Source of the DNA: Salegentibacter sp. | GTDB taxonomy: Bacteria > Bacteroidota > Bacteroidia > Flavobacteriales > Flavobacteriaceae | Length of the DNA stretch: 64,000 nt | Reading direction: 5' to 3' | NCBI GenBank assembly: GCA_017795085.1 | Contig: CP051246.1 | Coordinates: forward strand, 4,590,514 to 4,654,513 | Shown here: positions 7,175 to 17,600 of the stretch, piece by piece | Layout of the letters: the number at the start of each line of letters is the position of its first letter | Numbering within the stretch: position 1 is the stretch's first letter | The notes under the pieces: model-generated | What the model was told of the DNA's origin: nothing | The model's database searches: none | The model's input: only the letters and a program-made list of their open reading frames with translations | Program-made: the position numbers and the translations under genes

Positions 7175-7726
7175 ATGTGGTTCAGAATGTTTAGTTATGT
7201 TTTTGGGGTATGCCTGCTAAGCGGTTTATTTTCAGGTTGTGTGAAAGACGTAGACTTCGAACAAGCCGAGGATATCTCCCTAAGCCCCAACATTCAGCTT
7301 AATTTGCTTATGTATAAAGTAAATGAATACTATTTTCTAAACCCGGAAACCGGAAAACCTAGGACACGATTACGAGATACGATAAGGCTGGAGTTTTTAG
7401 ATGATGAATATATTCAAAATAGCCTTACATCAGTAGAATTTAAGTTTAGGCATGTCAATACTTTTGAGCAGCCTTTTTATAAAACCATAAAATTTTTATC
7501 TATTTCCGGACATGAACAACTTCGGATAGAATATGATATTCCCGCTGGAAGTAAAACCAATCCTGAAGAAACCGAACACATTGAATTGATAGAAGAAGAC
7601 CGTATTGAAGAGGTTCGAAATTCATTTTATATGGTTGTAGAATTAGGGGGGGCGAGAGTAGATCAAAACAACTTTTCGGGAGAGCTGGATTTTGCTTCAA
7701 AAGGTTTTTTTATGCTTGATTTTTAA
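7175..7726 (+). CDS. Putative lipoprotein of unknown function
   Basis: 183 residues with a lipoprotein signal: hydrophobic N-terminus ending LFSGC with Cys22 as the lipidation site. The body is acidic and beta-rich in appearance (TIRLEFLDDEYIQ, IRVEVRNSF-like segments). I do not recognise a family. It lies 2 bp before a DUF5723-type outer membrane protein and is likely co-transcribed with it and with the exported protein after that, suggesting a three-gene envelope unit. Confidence 0.7.
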   Translation: MWFRMFSYVFGVCLLSGLFSGCVKDVDFEQAEDISLSPNIQLNLLMYKVNEYYFLNPETGKPRTRLRDTIRLEFLDDEYIQNSLTSVEFKFRHVNTFEQPFYKTIKFLSISGHEQLRIEYDIPAGSKTNPEETEHIELIEEDRIEEVRNSFYMVVELGGARVDQNNFSGELDFASKGFFMLDF

Positions 7727-7728
7727 AT

Positions 7729-9132
7729 ATGCGAACTTACTTTTGGCTATGTTTTTTAGGAATTTTTCATCTGGCTTATGGGCAACACCAACCCCTGCTT
7801 TATAATGTTGATGATCTCCCGCAGGCACTCATGCTAAATCCGGGAAGTCAGGTAGATTTAACCGGGCATATAGGTTTGCCTTTTCTTTCTCAAATTCATG
7901 TTTCGGCCGGAACTAGCGGAGTGAGTATTTATGATATTTTTCGAGATGATGGTAGTGATATTAATGCCCGTATTCGCGATGCGACGCATAAGATGAATTC
8001 TTACGACCATTTTATGATTAATGAACAAATGGAGATTATTACCCTGGGCTGGAAAATTGATCAGAAGAATTACCTTTCCGCGGGTATTTATCAAGAACTC
8101 GATTTGTTCTCTTATTTCCCCAAAGATCTTGCTATTTTGGCAAATGAAGGAAATAACGATTATATGAATCAAACCTTCGATTTTTCACAGGTTGCTTTTA
8201 CCGGTGAAATTATGACGGTATATCATCTTGGACTTAATCATATTTTTAATGATAAACTTAGCCTTGGTGTTCGTACAAAGCTCTACGCAGGGGTAGCTAA
8301 TGTAGAAAGTACCGGGAATACCGGTTTGTTTACTACATATAATAATCAACAAGGAACAAATTATTACCGTCATGTAGTAGAAAATATGAATTTCAGGCTA
8401 AATATTTCAGGATTTGAACGTTTCCAGGAGGAAACTGATATAAGCGCTAAAGATGTTGCTACCCATATGTTGAAAGGCTCTATGTTTGGCGGAAATATAG
8501 GTGTAGGTGCAGATTTTGGACTGAGTTACCAGTTAAGCGAAAGGTTTGTAGCCACGGCTTCGGTTTTAGACCTGGGAATGATGTTTCAGCGTAAGGATGT
8601 TGAAAATTATTTATATTACGGCTCATATGAAACTGAAGAAGTTGAACCGCTGTTTCCCGAGCTTGATGAAAATGACCAGGCCATATCGTATTGGAATGTT
8701 TTTGAAGAAATTGAAGCTAATTTGAAAGATGAGACTTTAGAAGAGGCCTATACTACCTGGCGCCCAGCTAAATTTAATACGGGAATTGAATATAGCTTTG
8801 GACGATTCTATCCCCCTTGCGATTGTCTTACCGAAACAAAAGTTAGTTATAAGAACCGACTTGGAATGAATCTTTCTGGAGTTAAGCGCCCGCGCGGACT
8901 TATTTATTCATTTACTTCTTATTGGGACCGGAAAATCAATGAAACACAACGATTTCGGGTGGCTCATACTTTAGATCATTTTTCCATGCTAAGCCTTGGT
9001 CTTATGTATTCGGCTAGAATTAACAAATTTAATTTTTATATTGCAGCAAATAACCTTTTGGCTTTTCCAGATTTGGGCGAAGCCCATGGGGCATCTATTC
9101 AGATGGGGATGCAATTGTTGTTTAAAGACTAA
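7729..9132 (+). CDS. DUF5723-type exported, probably outer membrane protein
   Basis: 467 residues. The signal peptide is about residues 1-18 (cleavage near AYG-QHQ). NVDDLPQALMLNPGSQVDL at the mature N-terminus and repeated amphipathic, aromatic-ended strands (LGWKIDQKNYLSAGIYQEL, GVRTKLYAG) are typical of the DUF5723 barrel-like family in Bacteroidota. It sits between a lipoprotein gene (2-bp gap) and another exported protein. Its role is unknown; surface structure or assembly is plausible. The last residues end LLFKD, not the usual Phe-ended OMP signature. Confidence 0.7.
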   Translation: MRTYFWLCFLGIFHLAYGQHQPLLYNVDDLPQALMLNPGSQVDLTGHIGLPFLSQIHVSAGTSGVSIYDIFRDDGSDINARIRDATHKMNSYDHFMINEQMEIITLGWKIDQKNYLSAGIYQELDLFSYFPKDLAILANEGNNDYMNQTFDFSQVAFTGEIMTVYHLGLNHIFNDKLSLGVRTKLYAGVANVESTGNTGLFTTYNNQQGTNYYRHVVENMNFRLNISGFERFQEETDISAKDVATHMLKGSMFGGNIGVGADFGLSYQLSERFVATASVLDLGMMFQRKDVENYLYYGSYETEEVEPLFPELDENDQAISYWNVFEEIEANLKDETLEEAYTTWRPAKFNTGIEYSFGRFYPPCDCLTETKVSYKNRLGMNLSGVKRPRGLIYSFTSYWDRKINETQRFRVAHTLDHFSMLSLGLMYSARINKFNFYIAANNLLAFPDLGEAHGASIQMGMQLLFKD

Positions 9133-9143
9133 ATTCAAAAAAC

Positions 9144-9983
9144 ATGCGATATTTAATATTTTTTATACTCATTTTAGGGGTTTCTAACCTGAAAGCCCAG
9201 CATTTAAACAATTACAAATACGTGATTGTCCCGGAAAAATTTGAATTTTCAAAAGAAGAAAATCAATATCAGTTAAACGCTTTGGCGAAGTTTCTTTTTG
9301 AAAAGGAAGGTTTTGAAACATTGATGAAGAAGGACTCAAGGCCTGAAGATTTAAAAAATGATGCTTGTCGTGGTTTAAGTTTAAATGTGGAAAATAACTC
9401 AGGATTATTTAGTACCAAGTTTGTGATTAACCTGGAAGATTGTCAGGGTAATATTGTTTTTTCTTCGAAAGAAGGCTATAGTCGTGAAAAGGATTATAAA
9501 ACGGCGTGGCACGAAGCTTTTCGAGATGCTTTTGAGTCGGTAGAAGAATTGGGCTATAGTTATGATGGCGATGCCTCCGTGGCTTCTAAACCGCAATCGG
9601 ATGAAAAGGAAGAACCCGAAGCTATAGAAGAACCGGAAGTTGCCAAATCTACTCCGGAAAATCAACAGCAACCCAGTGAAAGCAGAGGGGGGGAAGTAAA
9701 TGTTTCAGAAGAAGCTGTGGGAGGTCCTGTAGCCTTAGATTTTGAAAAAGACGGTAGTAGTTATAGCCTTGAGGCAACTGAAAAGGGCTATCAATTATTG
9801 CATAAAGGCTCCTCAGAACCTTTAGCGGTTTTAATAAAATCACAAAACGGAAATAGTTTTATATATAATTCCTTAACCCGACAGGGAATGGCCTATTTTA
9901 CTAAAAACGGCGATTTGGTGGTTGAGCATTATGATGCGCAACAAGGCGAAACCATTAAAAATATTTACCGGGTCAAAGAATAA
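9144..9983 (+). CDS. Exported protein of unknown function
   Basis: 279 residues with a signal peptide ending near LKAQ-HLNN. The N-terminal domain (about 20-130) begins YKYVIVPEKFEF, a start seen in many flavobacterial secreted proteins of unknown role, and contains a pair of Cys (DACRG, LEDCQG) that could form a disulfide. A Glu/Pro/Ser-rich linker (about 145-190) precedes a C-terminal beta domain. It starts 11 bp after the DUF5723 gene and converges with rarA. I cannot assign a function. Confidence 0.65.
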   Translation: MRYLIFFILILGVSNLKAQHLNNYKYVIVPEKFEFSKEENQYQLNALAKFLFEKEGFETLMKKDSRPEDLKNDACRGLSLNVENNSGLFSTKFVINLEDCQGNIVFSSKEGYSREKDYKTAWHEAFRDAFESVEELGYSYDGDASVASKPQSDEKEEPEAIEEPEVAKSTPENQQQPSESRGGEVNVSEEAVGGPVALDFEKDGSSYSLEATEKGYQLLHKGSSEPLAVLIKSQNGNSFIYNSLTRQGMAYFTKNGDLVVEHYDAQQGETIKNIYRVKE

Positions 9984-9988
9984 TAAGC

Positions 9989-11263
9989 TTAGTAATTATA
10001 TTTTTTTTGCCAACGTTTTCTTAGGAATTCTCGTTGTGCATTTTCCCGTTGGTTATTTCCCGGGTCGTATAACTTAGTGTTTGCTATTTCATCAGGAAGA
10101 AATTCAGCAGGTGCGAAGTTATTTTCATAACTGTGGGCATATTTATAATCTTTTCCATAGCCAATATCCTTCATCAGTTTGGTTGGTGCATTTCGAATAC
10201 TAAGGGGTACTGACAGATTTCCGGTTTTTTTCACTAAACTTTGTGCTTCATTTATGGCCATATAAGCTGCATTACTTTTAGAAGAAGTTGCCAGATAGGT
10301 AGTGCATTGGCTCAGGACAATACGCGCTTCGGGATAACCGATAGTGGTTACGGCCTGGAATGTGTTATTTGCAATTACCAGTGCTGTAGGGTTGGCATTG
10401 CCAATATCTTCACTGGCTAAAATAAGTAACCTTCGGGCAATAAATTTTACATCTTCGCCACCTTCAATCATTCTGGCTAACCAATACACTGCTGCGTTGG
10501 GATCGCTGCCGCGAATAGACTTTATAAAAGCCGAGATAATGTCGTAATGTTGCTCGCCGGTTTTGTCGTACAAAACCGTATTTTGCTGAACTTTTCCCAA
10601 CACTAATTCATTGGTGATTTCCGTATTTGCTGGGGAAGCATTAACCAGTAATTCAAAAATATTTAAAAGTTTACGGGCATCGCCGCCACTTAGCCTTAAT
10701 AAAGCTTCGGTTTCCTTTAATTTGACGCTTTTTGTTGAAATAGTCTTATCTTCTTTCATCGCCCGGTGAAGTAGGGCAGTAAGGTCTTCTCTTTCAAAAG
10801 CTTTGAGAATATAGACCTGGCAGCGTGACAGCAAAGCCGAAATCACTTCAAAGCTAGGGTTTTCAGTAGTTGCACCAATAAGGGTGACCCAACCCTTTTC
10901 TACAGCGGCAAGCAAAGAATCCTGCTGCGATTTGCTAAATCGATGAATTTCATCAATAAACAAAATCGGGTTTTGGGTAGTGAAAAGTCCGTCGCTTTTT
11001 TTGGCTTTTTCAATAACTTCTCTTACATCTTTTACTCCACTATTAATCGCACTTAGGGTGTAAAAAGGCCTGTCGGTTTCATTGGCAATAATATTGGCTA
11101 AAGTGGTTTTGCCCACCCCGGGTGGTCCCCATAAAATAAGGGAAGGGATGGTACCCGATTTTATCTGTTGCCGTAAGGCTCCTTTTGGCCCCACAAGATG
11201 TGACTGACTTAAATAATCTTCAAGGGTTTTTGGTCGTAATCGTTCTGCTAATGGCTCGTTCAT
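9989..11263 (-). CDS. rarA: Replication-associated recombination protein A (AAA+ ATPase)
   Basis: 424 residues of the RarA/MgsA/WRNIP1 family, which acts at stalled replication forks. Visible motifs: PLAERLRPKTLEDYLSQSHLVG at the N-terminus, Walker A GPPGVGKTT, Walker B LFIDEIHRF, sensor 1 IGATTENPSF, an arginine-finger region LSRCQVY, then the C-terminal tetramerisation part (GGEDVKFIARRLLILASEDIG and LMKDIGYGKDYKYAH). Length is normal. It is convergent with the preceding exported-protein gene, with only 5 bp between stops. Confidence 0.93.
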   Translation of the reverse strand: MNEPLAERLRPKTLEDYLSQSHLVGPKGALRQQIKSGTIPSLILWGPPGVGKTTLANIIANETDRPFYTLSAINSGVKDVREVIEKAKKSDGLFTTQNPILFIDEIHRFSKSQQDSLLAAVEKGWVTLIGATTENPSFEVISALLSRCQVYILKAFEREDLTALLHRAMKEDKTISTKSVKLKETEALLRLSGGDARKLLNIFELLVNASPANTEITNELVLGKVQQNTVLYDKTGEQHYDIISAFIKSIRGSDPNAAVYWLARMIEGGEDVKFIARRLLILASEDIGNANPTALVIANNTFQAVTTIGYPEARIVLSQCTTYLATSSKSNAAYMAINEAQSLVKKTGNLSVPLSIRNAPTKLMKDIGYGKDYKYAHSYENNFAPAEFLPDEIANTKLYDPGNNQRENAQREFLRKRWQKKYNY

Positions 11264-11296
11264 TTAGCAAAATTAATAAAAAATGATTGCCCCAAA

Positions 11297-11426
11297 AGCC
11301 CCCTAGCTTCCAAAGGGAGAATATCTTCATTTGCTTGAAATAATGTTAGTTTCGGTTCTGACAATTTATCATTTTTGATAAAACTGGATGCTTTTTTGTA
11401 ATATTACTTACTAAGTGAGATTTAAA
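11297..11426. repeat. Intergenic copies of two dispersed short repeats
   Basis: The 265-bp space between rarA and the rhomboid gene holds a CCCCCTAGC...AAAGGGAGA palindrome-like element (11297-11319), related to copies near 12297 and 47704. It also holds ACTAAGTGAGATTTAAA (11410-11426), exactly repeated in inverse orientation at 45744-45760 and degenerate at 44418-44434. I see no small gene here. Confidence 0.55.
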
Positions 11427-11528
11427 AATCTTTCAGGATTTCGATAATTTATTTGTTTTTTAAATGCTGTAGGTGATTGCCTTTGAAGAGGTTTGTTAAA
11501 GGAGTAACTACTTTCAAAATTAACTACG

Positions 11529-12284
11529 TTGAAAAGAGATCAAACATTTGTTTTTAGTACCGGAGTAATTGGTTATCCTGTATTTTTTCTTTTAGCCATT
11601 TGGCTGGTATTTTGGTTTGAAATCAGGTTTGGATTTGATTTTAACGAGTTCGGCGTTCGGCCCAGGGAAATAATTGGTTTACGCGGTATTTTGTTTTCAC
11701 CTTTTATCCATGGGGATATAAAACATCTGGCGAATAACAGTGTTCCGCTGGTGGTGTTAACCATGGCCTTATTTTATTTTTACCATAACATCAGTTGGAA
11801 GATATTACTGTGGGGACTGTTATTTACCGGCTTGCTTACCTGGCTTATCGGAAGACCATCTAACCATATTGGTGCGAGTGGAATAATTTATATGCTGGCT
11901 TCTTTTCTCTTTTTTAAAGGTGTTTTTTCCAAATATTATCGTCTGATTGCCCTTTCTTTAATTGTGGTTTTTCTTTACGGGGGAATGCTTTGGTATGTAG
12001 TTCCCATTGAACCCGGAATTTCCTGGGAAGGGCATCTTTCAGGATTGTTAACCGGATTTATACTTTCCTTAATTTATAAAAGGAATATCGCTAAAACCCC
12101 AAAATATGAATGGCAGCAACCCGGGTATAACGAAGAGGAAGATGAATTTATGAAGCATTTTGACGAAAACGGGAATTTTATAGAGAGGCGATTTGAAACG
12201 GATGAAGCGGAAGGTTCTGAAGATAAATCAAGAATTAGCTATCAATATTTTTATAAAAAATCTGACCAAAAAGAGAAAGATTAA
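11529..12284 (+). CDS. Rhomboid family intramembrane serine protease
   Basis: 251 residues with about six membrane segments in the first 180. The catalytic dyad is visible: Ser117 in NHIGASG and His169 in WEGHLSGLLTGF. The HLANNSVPL segment in place of the usual HxxxN loop element is conserved in type. The C-terminal 65 residues are acidic and cytoplasmic (NEEEDEFMKHFDENGNF). Rhomboids cleave transmembrane proteins within the membrane; the substrate here is unknown. Monocistronic, convergent with rlmB. Confidence 0.88.
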   Translation: MKRDQTFVFSTGVIGYPVFFLLAIWLVFWFEIRFGFDFNEFGVRPREIIGLRGILFSPFIHGDIKHLANNSVPLVVLTMALFYFYHNISWKILLWGLLFTGLLTWLIGRPSNHIGASGIIYMLASFLFFKGVFSKYYRLIALSLIVVFLYGGMLWYVVPIEPGISWEGHLSGLLTGFILSLIYKRNIAKTPKYEWQQPGYNEEEDEFMKHFDENGNFIERRFETDEAEGSEDKSRISYQYFYKKSDQKEKD

Positions 12285-12296
12285 TTATACTCCGCA

Positions 12297-12324
12297 TTCC
12301 CCCTTAGGGGGTTAGGGGGCTTCT
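12297..12324. repeat. GC-rich dispersed repeat overlapping the end of rlmB
   Basis: The stretch of runs CCCCCTT, AGGGGG, TTAGGGGG, read on the minus strand as AGCCCCCTAACCCCCTAA, is a palindromic repeat of a type common between genes in this phylum. Another copy follows argS (47704-47726) and a diverged one follows rarA. It encodes the last five residues and stop of rlmB (SPLTP). Confidence 0.6.
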
Positions 12325-13050
12325 CTGCCTTACTACTTCATATAAAAATACTCCGCAGGCTACTGAAACATTCAGGGATTCTATTTCACCAAGCATTGGT
12401 AATTTAGCTTTAAAATCCACACTTTTTAATACCGAATTCGATACACCTTTAGCTTCGTTACCCATCACGATAGCTGAAGCTTTCTTAAAATCAGCTTCGT
12501 AAATAGTTTGATTGGTCTTTTCGGTGGCAGCTACTATTTGTACACCTGAAGCCTGCAGGAAATAAACCGCATCTTTTATATGGTTCACTTTAATAATTGG
12601 AATCTTAAATACGCCACCAGCCGAAGTTTTTACGGTATCGGCATTTAGCGGGGCACCACCTTTTTCAGGAATAATGATGGCATTTACCCCTGTACATTCG
12701 GCAGTTCGAATTATGGCACCAAAATTTCTTACATCGTTAATTTGATCTAATAAGAGAAATAGAGGAGTGGAATTTTGTTTTAAAATTTCGGGGATTTTCT
12801 CTTCCAAAATTTCAAATTTTATCGGTGAAATTTTTGCAACTACACCCTGGTGATTCCCTTTGCTTAATTTGCTGAGTTTTTCCTGGGGAACAAAAGAAAC
12901 ATTTATATGGTGCTGTTTGAGTAAGCTTTGGAGCTCACTAATTAAGGAACCCGAAAGCCCTTTTTGAAGATAAACTTTATCTAAGGATTTTTCGCTTTGA
13001 ATAGCCTCGATTACTGCGCGTATTCCAAAAATCGTTGTACTGTTTTCCAT
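12304..13050 (-). CDS. rlmB: 23S rRNA (guanosine-2'-O)-methyltransferase RlmB
   Basis: 248 residues of the SpoU/TrmH family of knotted SAM methyltransferases. N-terminal substrate-binding domain (IFGIRAVIEAIQ), then the three SpoU motifs: NVRNFGAIIRTAE, IVMGNEAKGVS and ESLNVSVACGVFLYE. RlmB methylates G2251 (E. coli numbering) in the peptidyl transferase centre. The last few residues (SPLTP) are encoded by a dispersed GC-rich repeat, so the natural C-terminus probably ended near VVRQR. Faces the rhomboid gene tail to tail. Confidence 0.9.
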   Translation of the reverse strand: MENSTTIFGIRAVIEAIQSEKSLDKVYLQKGLSGSLISELQSLLKQHHINVSFVPQEKLSKLSKGNHQGVVAKISPIKFEILEEKIPEILKQNSTPLFLLLDQINDVRNFGAIIRTAECTGVNAIIIPEKGGAPLNADTVKTSAGGVFKIPIIKVNHIKDAVYFLQASGVQIVAATEKTNQTIYEADFKKASAIVMGNEAKGVSNSVLKSVDFKAKLPMLGEIESLNVSVACGVFLYEVVRQRSPLTP

Positions 13051-13087
13051 AGGACAAAGCTAAGTTTATTCTTTGAATTATGGTAAA

Positions 13088-13120
13088 TAAAAAACCACCC
13101 GGTTAGGGGTGGTTTTAATA
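13088..13120 (-). terminator. Terminator after susD-like gene
   Basis: AAAACCACCC (13091-13100) and GGGTGGTTTT (13107-13116) form a 10-bp stem with a 6-nt loop; A/T runs on both sides allow function in either direction. It lies 20 bp after the SusD stop and 38 bp before rlmB. Confidence 0.75.
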
Positions 13121-13139
13121 ATATAAGTGGTTAATTTAA

Positions 13140-14603
13140 TTAGTCTATATCCCAGAAAATCTTAGATTGTTGTTCGTCTCCTCCAATAGCATCACTTGCA
13201 GCATTATAGCTTGCGCTATTGTTACTTGCTTCGGTTCTTGGATAAGTAAACCTTGTAGGTACTGGATTGTCAGTAAGTTCTGCATTTGGAAGAATAGGAT
13301 ATCCTAGTTTTCTGTAGCTTGACCAAGCTTCAAATCCTCTGTTATATAGAGAAATCCATTTTTGCATTCCAATTTTTTCTTCCCAACTATCTGCAGCAGT
13401 AGAATAAGCTACGTTATTTTGAGAAAGATATTCATCGGCTTCTTCTGAAGTTCCTTCCCAGTATAAAATTGAAGCAGTGATAGCGTTATTGTAGTGCTCT
13501 TCGGCATCACCGGTTAAATAACCTCTTTCAATCCCTTCAGCGATTAAGAACTCTACTTCGGAGTAATCCATAATCACTCCTTCTAAAGCAGGGTTTTCTA
13601 GCAAAGAGCTATAAATTGTGCTGTTACTATGAGTATTTCCATTTGCCCCATAAACACCGCCGATATACTCTACTTCTTCAGTATCCGGGTCATCTTGGTT
13701 AGGTGCAAAGTAATCATCTCTTCTTGGGTCATCAAGTGTATTCATTTCATCAACTATAGTGTTGGCTGCAACGAAATCTGTTCTTCCAGATTGAACTAGA
13801 TCTTCCCAAATTGGATTTGTGTTAGGAGCAGTATTTAAATACTGCATATCGGCATTATCATCACTTGAGGTAAATACTCCAGCTTCTACTGCTTCTTGTG
13901 CCATTTTACTAGCCATTTCATCATCAATTTCTGCATATCTTAAAGCTAGTCTTAATTTTAAAGAATTTGCAAACTTCATCCAACTAGAGGTGTTGCCATC
14001 ATATAAGAGATCAGAACCACCGTCAAAACCGTTGGAATTTACGTCCATAAGAGCTATAGCTGTATCTAGCTGTGTAGAAATCTCATCATAAATTACCTTG
14101 TCATCATCATATGCAGGAGTAGTATTTTCAATATCCATTGCTTCGGTATAAGGAATATCTCCAAAGGTATCAACCAAAACGTGGTATGTGTATACTTTAA
14201 GTACAATTAACGCTGCTCTTTGGTTGTCCAATTCTTCTACCGTGAAGTCTACTAATAATTCTTCTTCATTAACATCGATAAGCCTTCTGGATTCTTCTAA
14301 ATCTTTGATTACATCGCTGTATAAAATTGTCCAATGTTCACCGGTAATATTTCTTTCGTTTAAATTAAAGTTTGCCTCATCGGTATAGGTGGTTTCTGTC
14401 CAATATTGTGCTACCATTTTAAATATGTTAGTGTTAACATTGGTATTGACCATTTGGTCTACTAAATTCTTTGTTGCATTGGCAAACAAAGTTTCTGAAG
14501 GTACCTTATCAGGATTTTTATTATCCTGATTAATGTTAGACAAATCGTCTGAACAAGCAGTAGCCAAAACAGCTATTATTATTAATAAAATTAATTTTTT
14601 CAT
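13140..14603 (-). CDS. SusD/RagB family outer-membrane lipoprotein
   Basis: 487 residues. Lipoprotein signal with LATAC lipobox (Cys17). The sequence NQDNKNPDKVPSETLFANATKNL and the TPR-like helices that follow fit the SusD-like subgroup in which the SusD lid closes over its SusC barrel and captures the nutrient. Ends FWDID. It is 11 bp downstream of the susC gene, same operon. No glycoside hydrolase or sulfatase gene is adjacent, so the substrate (oligosaccharide or peptide) cannot be told. Confidence 0.9.
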   Translation of the reverse strand: MKKLILLIIIAVLATACSDDLSNINQDNKNPDKVPSETLFANATKNLVDQMVNTNVNTNIFKMVAQYWTETTYTDEANFNLNERNITGEHWTILYSDVIKDLEESRRLIDVNEEELLVDFTVEELDNQRAALIVLKVYTYHVLVDTFGDIPYTEAMDIENTTPAYDDDKVIYDEISTQLDTAIALMDVNSNGFDGGSDLLYDGNTSSWMKFANSLKLRLALRYAEIDDEMASKMAQEAVEAGVFTSSDDNADMQYLNTAPNTNPIWEDLVQSGRTDFVAANTIVDEMNTLDDPRRDDYFAPNQDDPDTEEVEYIGGVYGANGNTHSNSTIYSSLLENPALEGVIMDYSEVEFLIAEGIERGYLTGDAEEHYNNAITASILYWEGTSEEADEYLSQNNVAYSTAADSWEEKIGMQKWISLYNRGFEAWSSYRKLGYPILPNAELTDNPVPTRFTYPRTEASNNSASYNAASDAIGGDEQQSKIFWDID

Positions 14604-14614
14604 CGTGTTTTTTT

Positions 14615-17600
14615 TTAAAATTGTATTTTAACGTTAACACCATATTCCCTTACAGAGGGGTAGGCACCGGATTGGTATCCTTGAACGTTTCCTGAACTTA
14701 AACCAGCTTCTGGATCAGCGTAAGGAACATTTTTATCAATTATCCATAAGTTTCTCCCTACGGCTGAGAAAGTAACGTTAGATAAAGAGGCTTTTTCTAT
14801 TAATCTTGTAGGTAACGAATAAGAAATACTTGCTTCCCTTAGTTTTACAAAGCTTGCATCATATACATGTAGTGCATTAGGAGCATAAGAATATCCTAAA
14901 CCATTTGCATATGTTTCCATAGATGTTCTTGTTTCATTTGGGGAGCCATCAGGGTTAACTCCGTCAAACAATAAACCACCTCCGTCTGCAATAGGATCTC
15001 TTACTGGGTTGCCAAGTTCATTTAGTCCTGCTGTATTCTCTGTTACACCAGTAGCATAACCATACCATGTATCAAGAGAGAAAACATCTCCTCCTTGTTG
15101 AATGTCTATTAAGAAACCAAGTGATAAGTTTTTATAGCTAAAAGTGTTATTTATACCACCTTTCCAGTCTGGATTGATATCACCAATAGGTTGAGGCGTT
15201 CCATCAACAACATATCTTCCGGTGTTTTCATCAATAACTTTCTCGCCGTCTATATAGGTAAAGTTAGTTCCCCAAATACTACCATAGGGCTGGCCTACGG
15301 TACCGTTTATGGTAATACCACCTTGTAATTCAGCGAGTTGTAGGTTTTCGTTGTCGCCGTTCAATGAAATCACAGTGTTTTCGTTTGTATACCAGTTAAC
15401 TCTTGTTCTCCACTCAAAATCTTCTGTTCTGATAGGGCTTACATAAGCACTAACTTCAATACCTTTATTCTCTAATTCCCCTGCATTAATCCATTGCCTT
15501 GTGTATCCGGTTGCAGCTGTAATTGGTGCGTCTACAATTTGATCTATTGTATTTGTTTTATATGCTGCTATATCAAATCCTGCTCTTCTGTTGAAGAAAT
15601 TCATTTCCAATCCAATCTCATAACTCCGTTGAGTTTCATTTTTCAAATTTGGATTAGCTTTAGTGCTTTGCACTGATCTTAAAGGCGTGCTAAATGTAGT
15701 AGGACTATCATAAACATCATAAACCGTGAGTGGTGGTGCATAATTACCTACTTCGGCAAAATTTGCTCTTAATTTACCAAATGTTAACCAGTTAGAATCA
15801 AATAATTCTGAAAAGACAAATCCCGTTGATATTGAAGGATAAAAATAAGTATTATCTGACTCTGGCAAAGTGGACGATTGATCTACCCTACCTGTAGCAT
15901 CTAGGAATAAGAAGTCTTTATATCCAAAAGATACATTGGCAAAATAACCATTGGCCTTCAAATTGTATGAATATTCATCTGGAGGAGTAAGTAAATTTAA
16001 TGAATTCCTAAGTGCATATTCACCTGGAACTACTAATCCGCCATTGGTTTCGGCCCTCATTTGTCGTTCTGCAACTGTTCTGGATGTAGCACCTAAAATA
16101 CCAGAGAAATCTAAATCTTCACTAATATCCTTGTCAAAATTTAATAAGAAATCATAGTTCATCTCCCTGTAGTCACCATCATATCGATTATAAAAAGGTA
16201 CTCCAACACTTCCAACATTCCTTCTTTCTTCACGAAGGTCGGAATAAGTATCTATGGATGCTCTTGCTGTTGCACTAAGCCAATCATTGAATTCGTAATT
16301 TAAATTAACATTACCAAAGAGTCTATCCCTTTCATCACTTTGATAATTTTCGTGAAGAGTCCAGTAAGGGTTATCGGTATAAAGAGGTGATAAATCTCCT
16401 TCTGCACCATTGGCATAGTTCCAGGTTATATTCCTACCAGTTGCAAAATATGCCTGTTTCTGTTTTTGAAAATCAACGTTAGCTTGATTCCATTGTCTAA
16501 AGCTTTGCATGATATTTAAAGAACTGTATCCTGTCCCATACCTACCTTTACCGTTGGTTTTGGTGTAAGTGGCTTTAACTCCTACTGTAAATTTATCAGT
16601 AAAATCGTGTTTACCATTGAAATCAAGAGTGTTTCGGTCTATTTCACTATTAGGTAAAATACCTTCTTGCTCAAATTGAGTATAACTAACTCTAAATGCA
16701 CTTCTGTCTGTACCTCCTGCTAAAGATATACTATTATTTAAAGCTACTCCTGTTTTGAATACAGATTCGGGTCCATTTTCAGCAGCAGTCCATGGTGTTG
16801 CTTGTAAATAATTATCAGATTCTGGATAAAATGCATCCCATTGAAATACATTTAGAGAAGGATCAAAACGTCCTCCAAAGGAAGCATCTTCTGTAAATGG
16901 AGCTACTAAATCTAATGTTCCATCTCCATCTATATCAGACTCATTGAAATATCCCGTATCGTAGTACGGTCCATATCCTGCTCCATATTCTTTTTGGTAA
17001 TCAGTAAAAGTTGATTGGTCGTAACTTGAAAAAGTTACTCCTGAATTAATTGTCACTCCAATACCTTTACTTTTTGCACCTGACTTTGTAGTGATAATAA
17101 TAGCACCGTTTGCAGCTCTGGAACCGTAAAGGGCAGCAGCAGCAGCACCTTTAAGCACATTAATTGATGCGATATCATCTGGATTAACATCCATAGCGGC
17201 ATTACCATAATCATACCCGCCAGTTCCGGCGCTTTGTCCTGATTCATTGGTGTTTTGATTACTGATTGGCACTCCGTCGATTACAAATAAAGGCTGGTTA
17301 TTACCCGTTAAAGATGTATATCCTCTAAGAATAATATTGGAAGATCCCCCTAGGGTGGAGCTCTTTTTAATGTCTAAGCCAGCTACTTTACCTGATAAGG
17401 AGTTAACGAAGTTTGCATCTTTTGCAGTGTTTACTTCCTCACCGCCAACTTCTTGTGTGGCATAACCAAGTGATTTTTTCTCACGTGAAATACCTAGTGC
17501 GGTTACCACTACTTCATCTAATTGCGCTGAATCCATAGTTAATGTCACATCAATTGTGTCATTATTACCTACAGTATATTCGGCAGTTTCCATTCCTACG

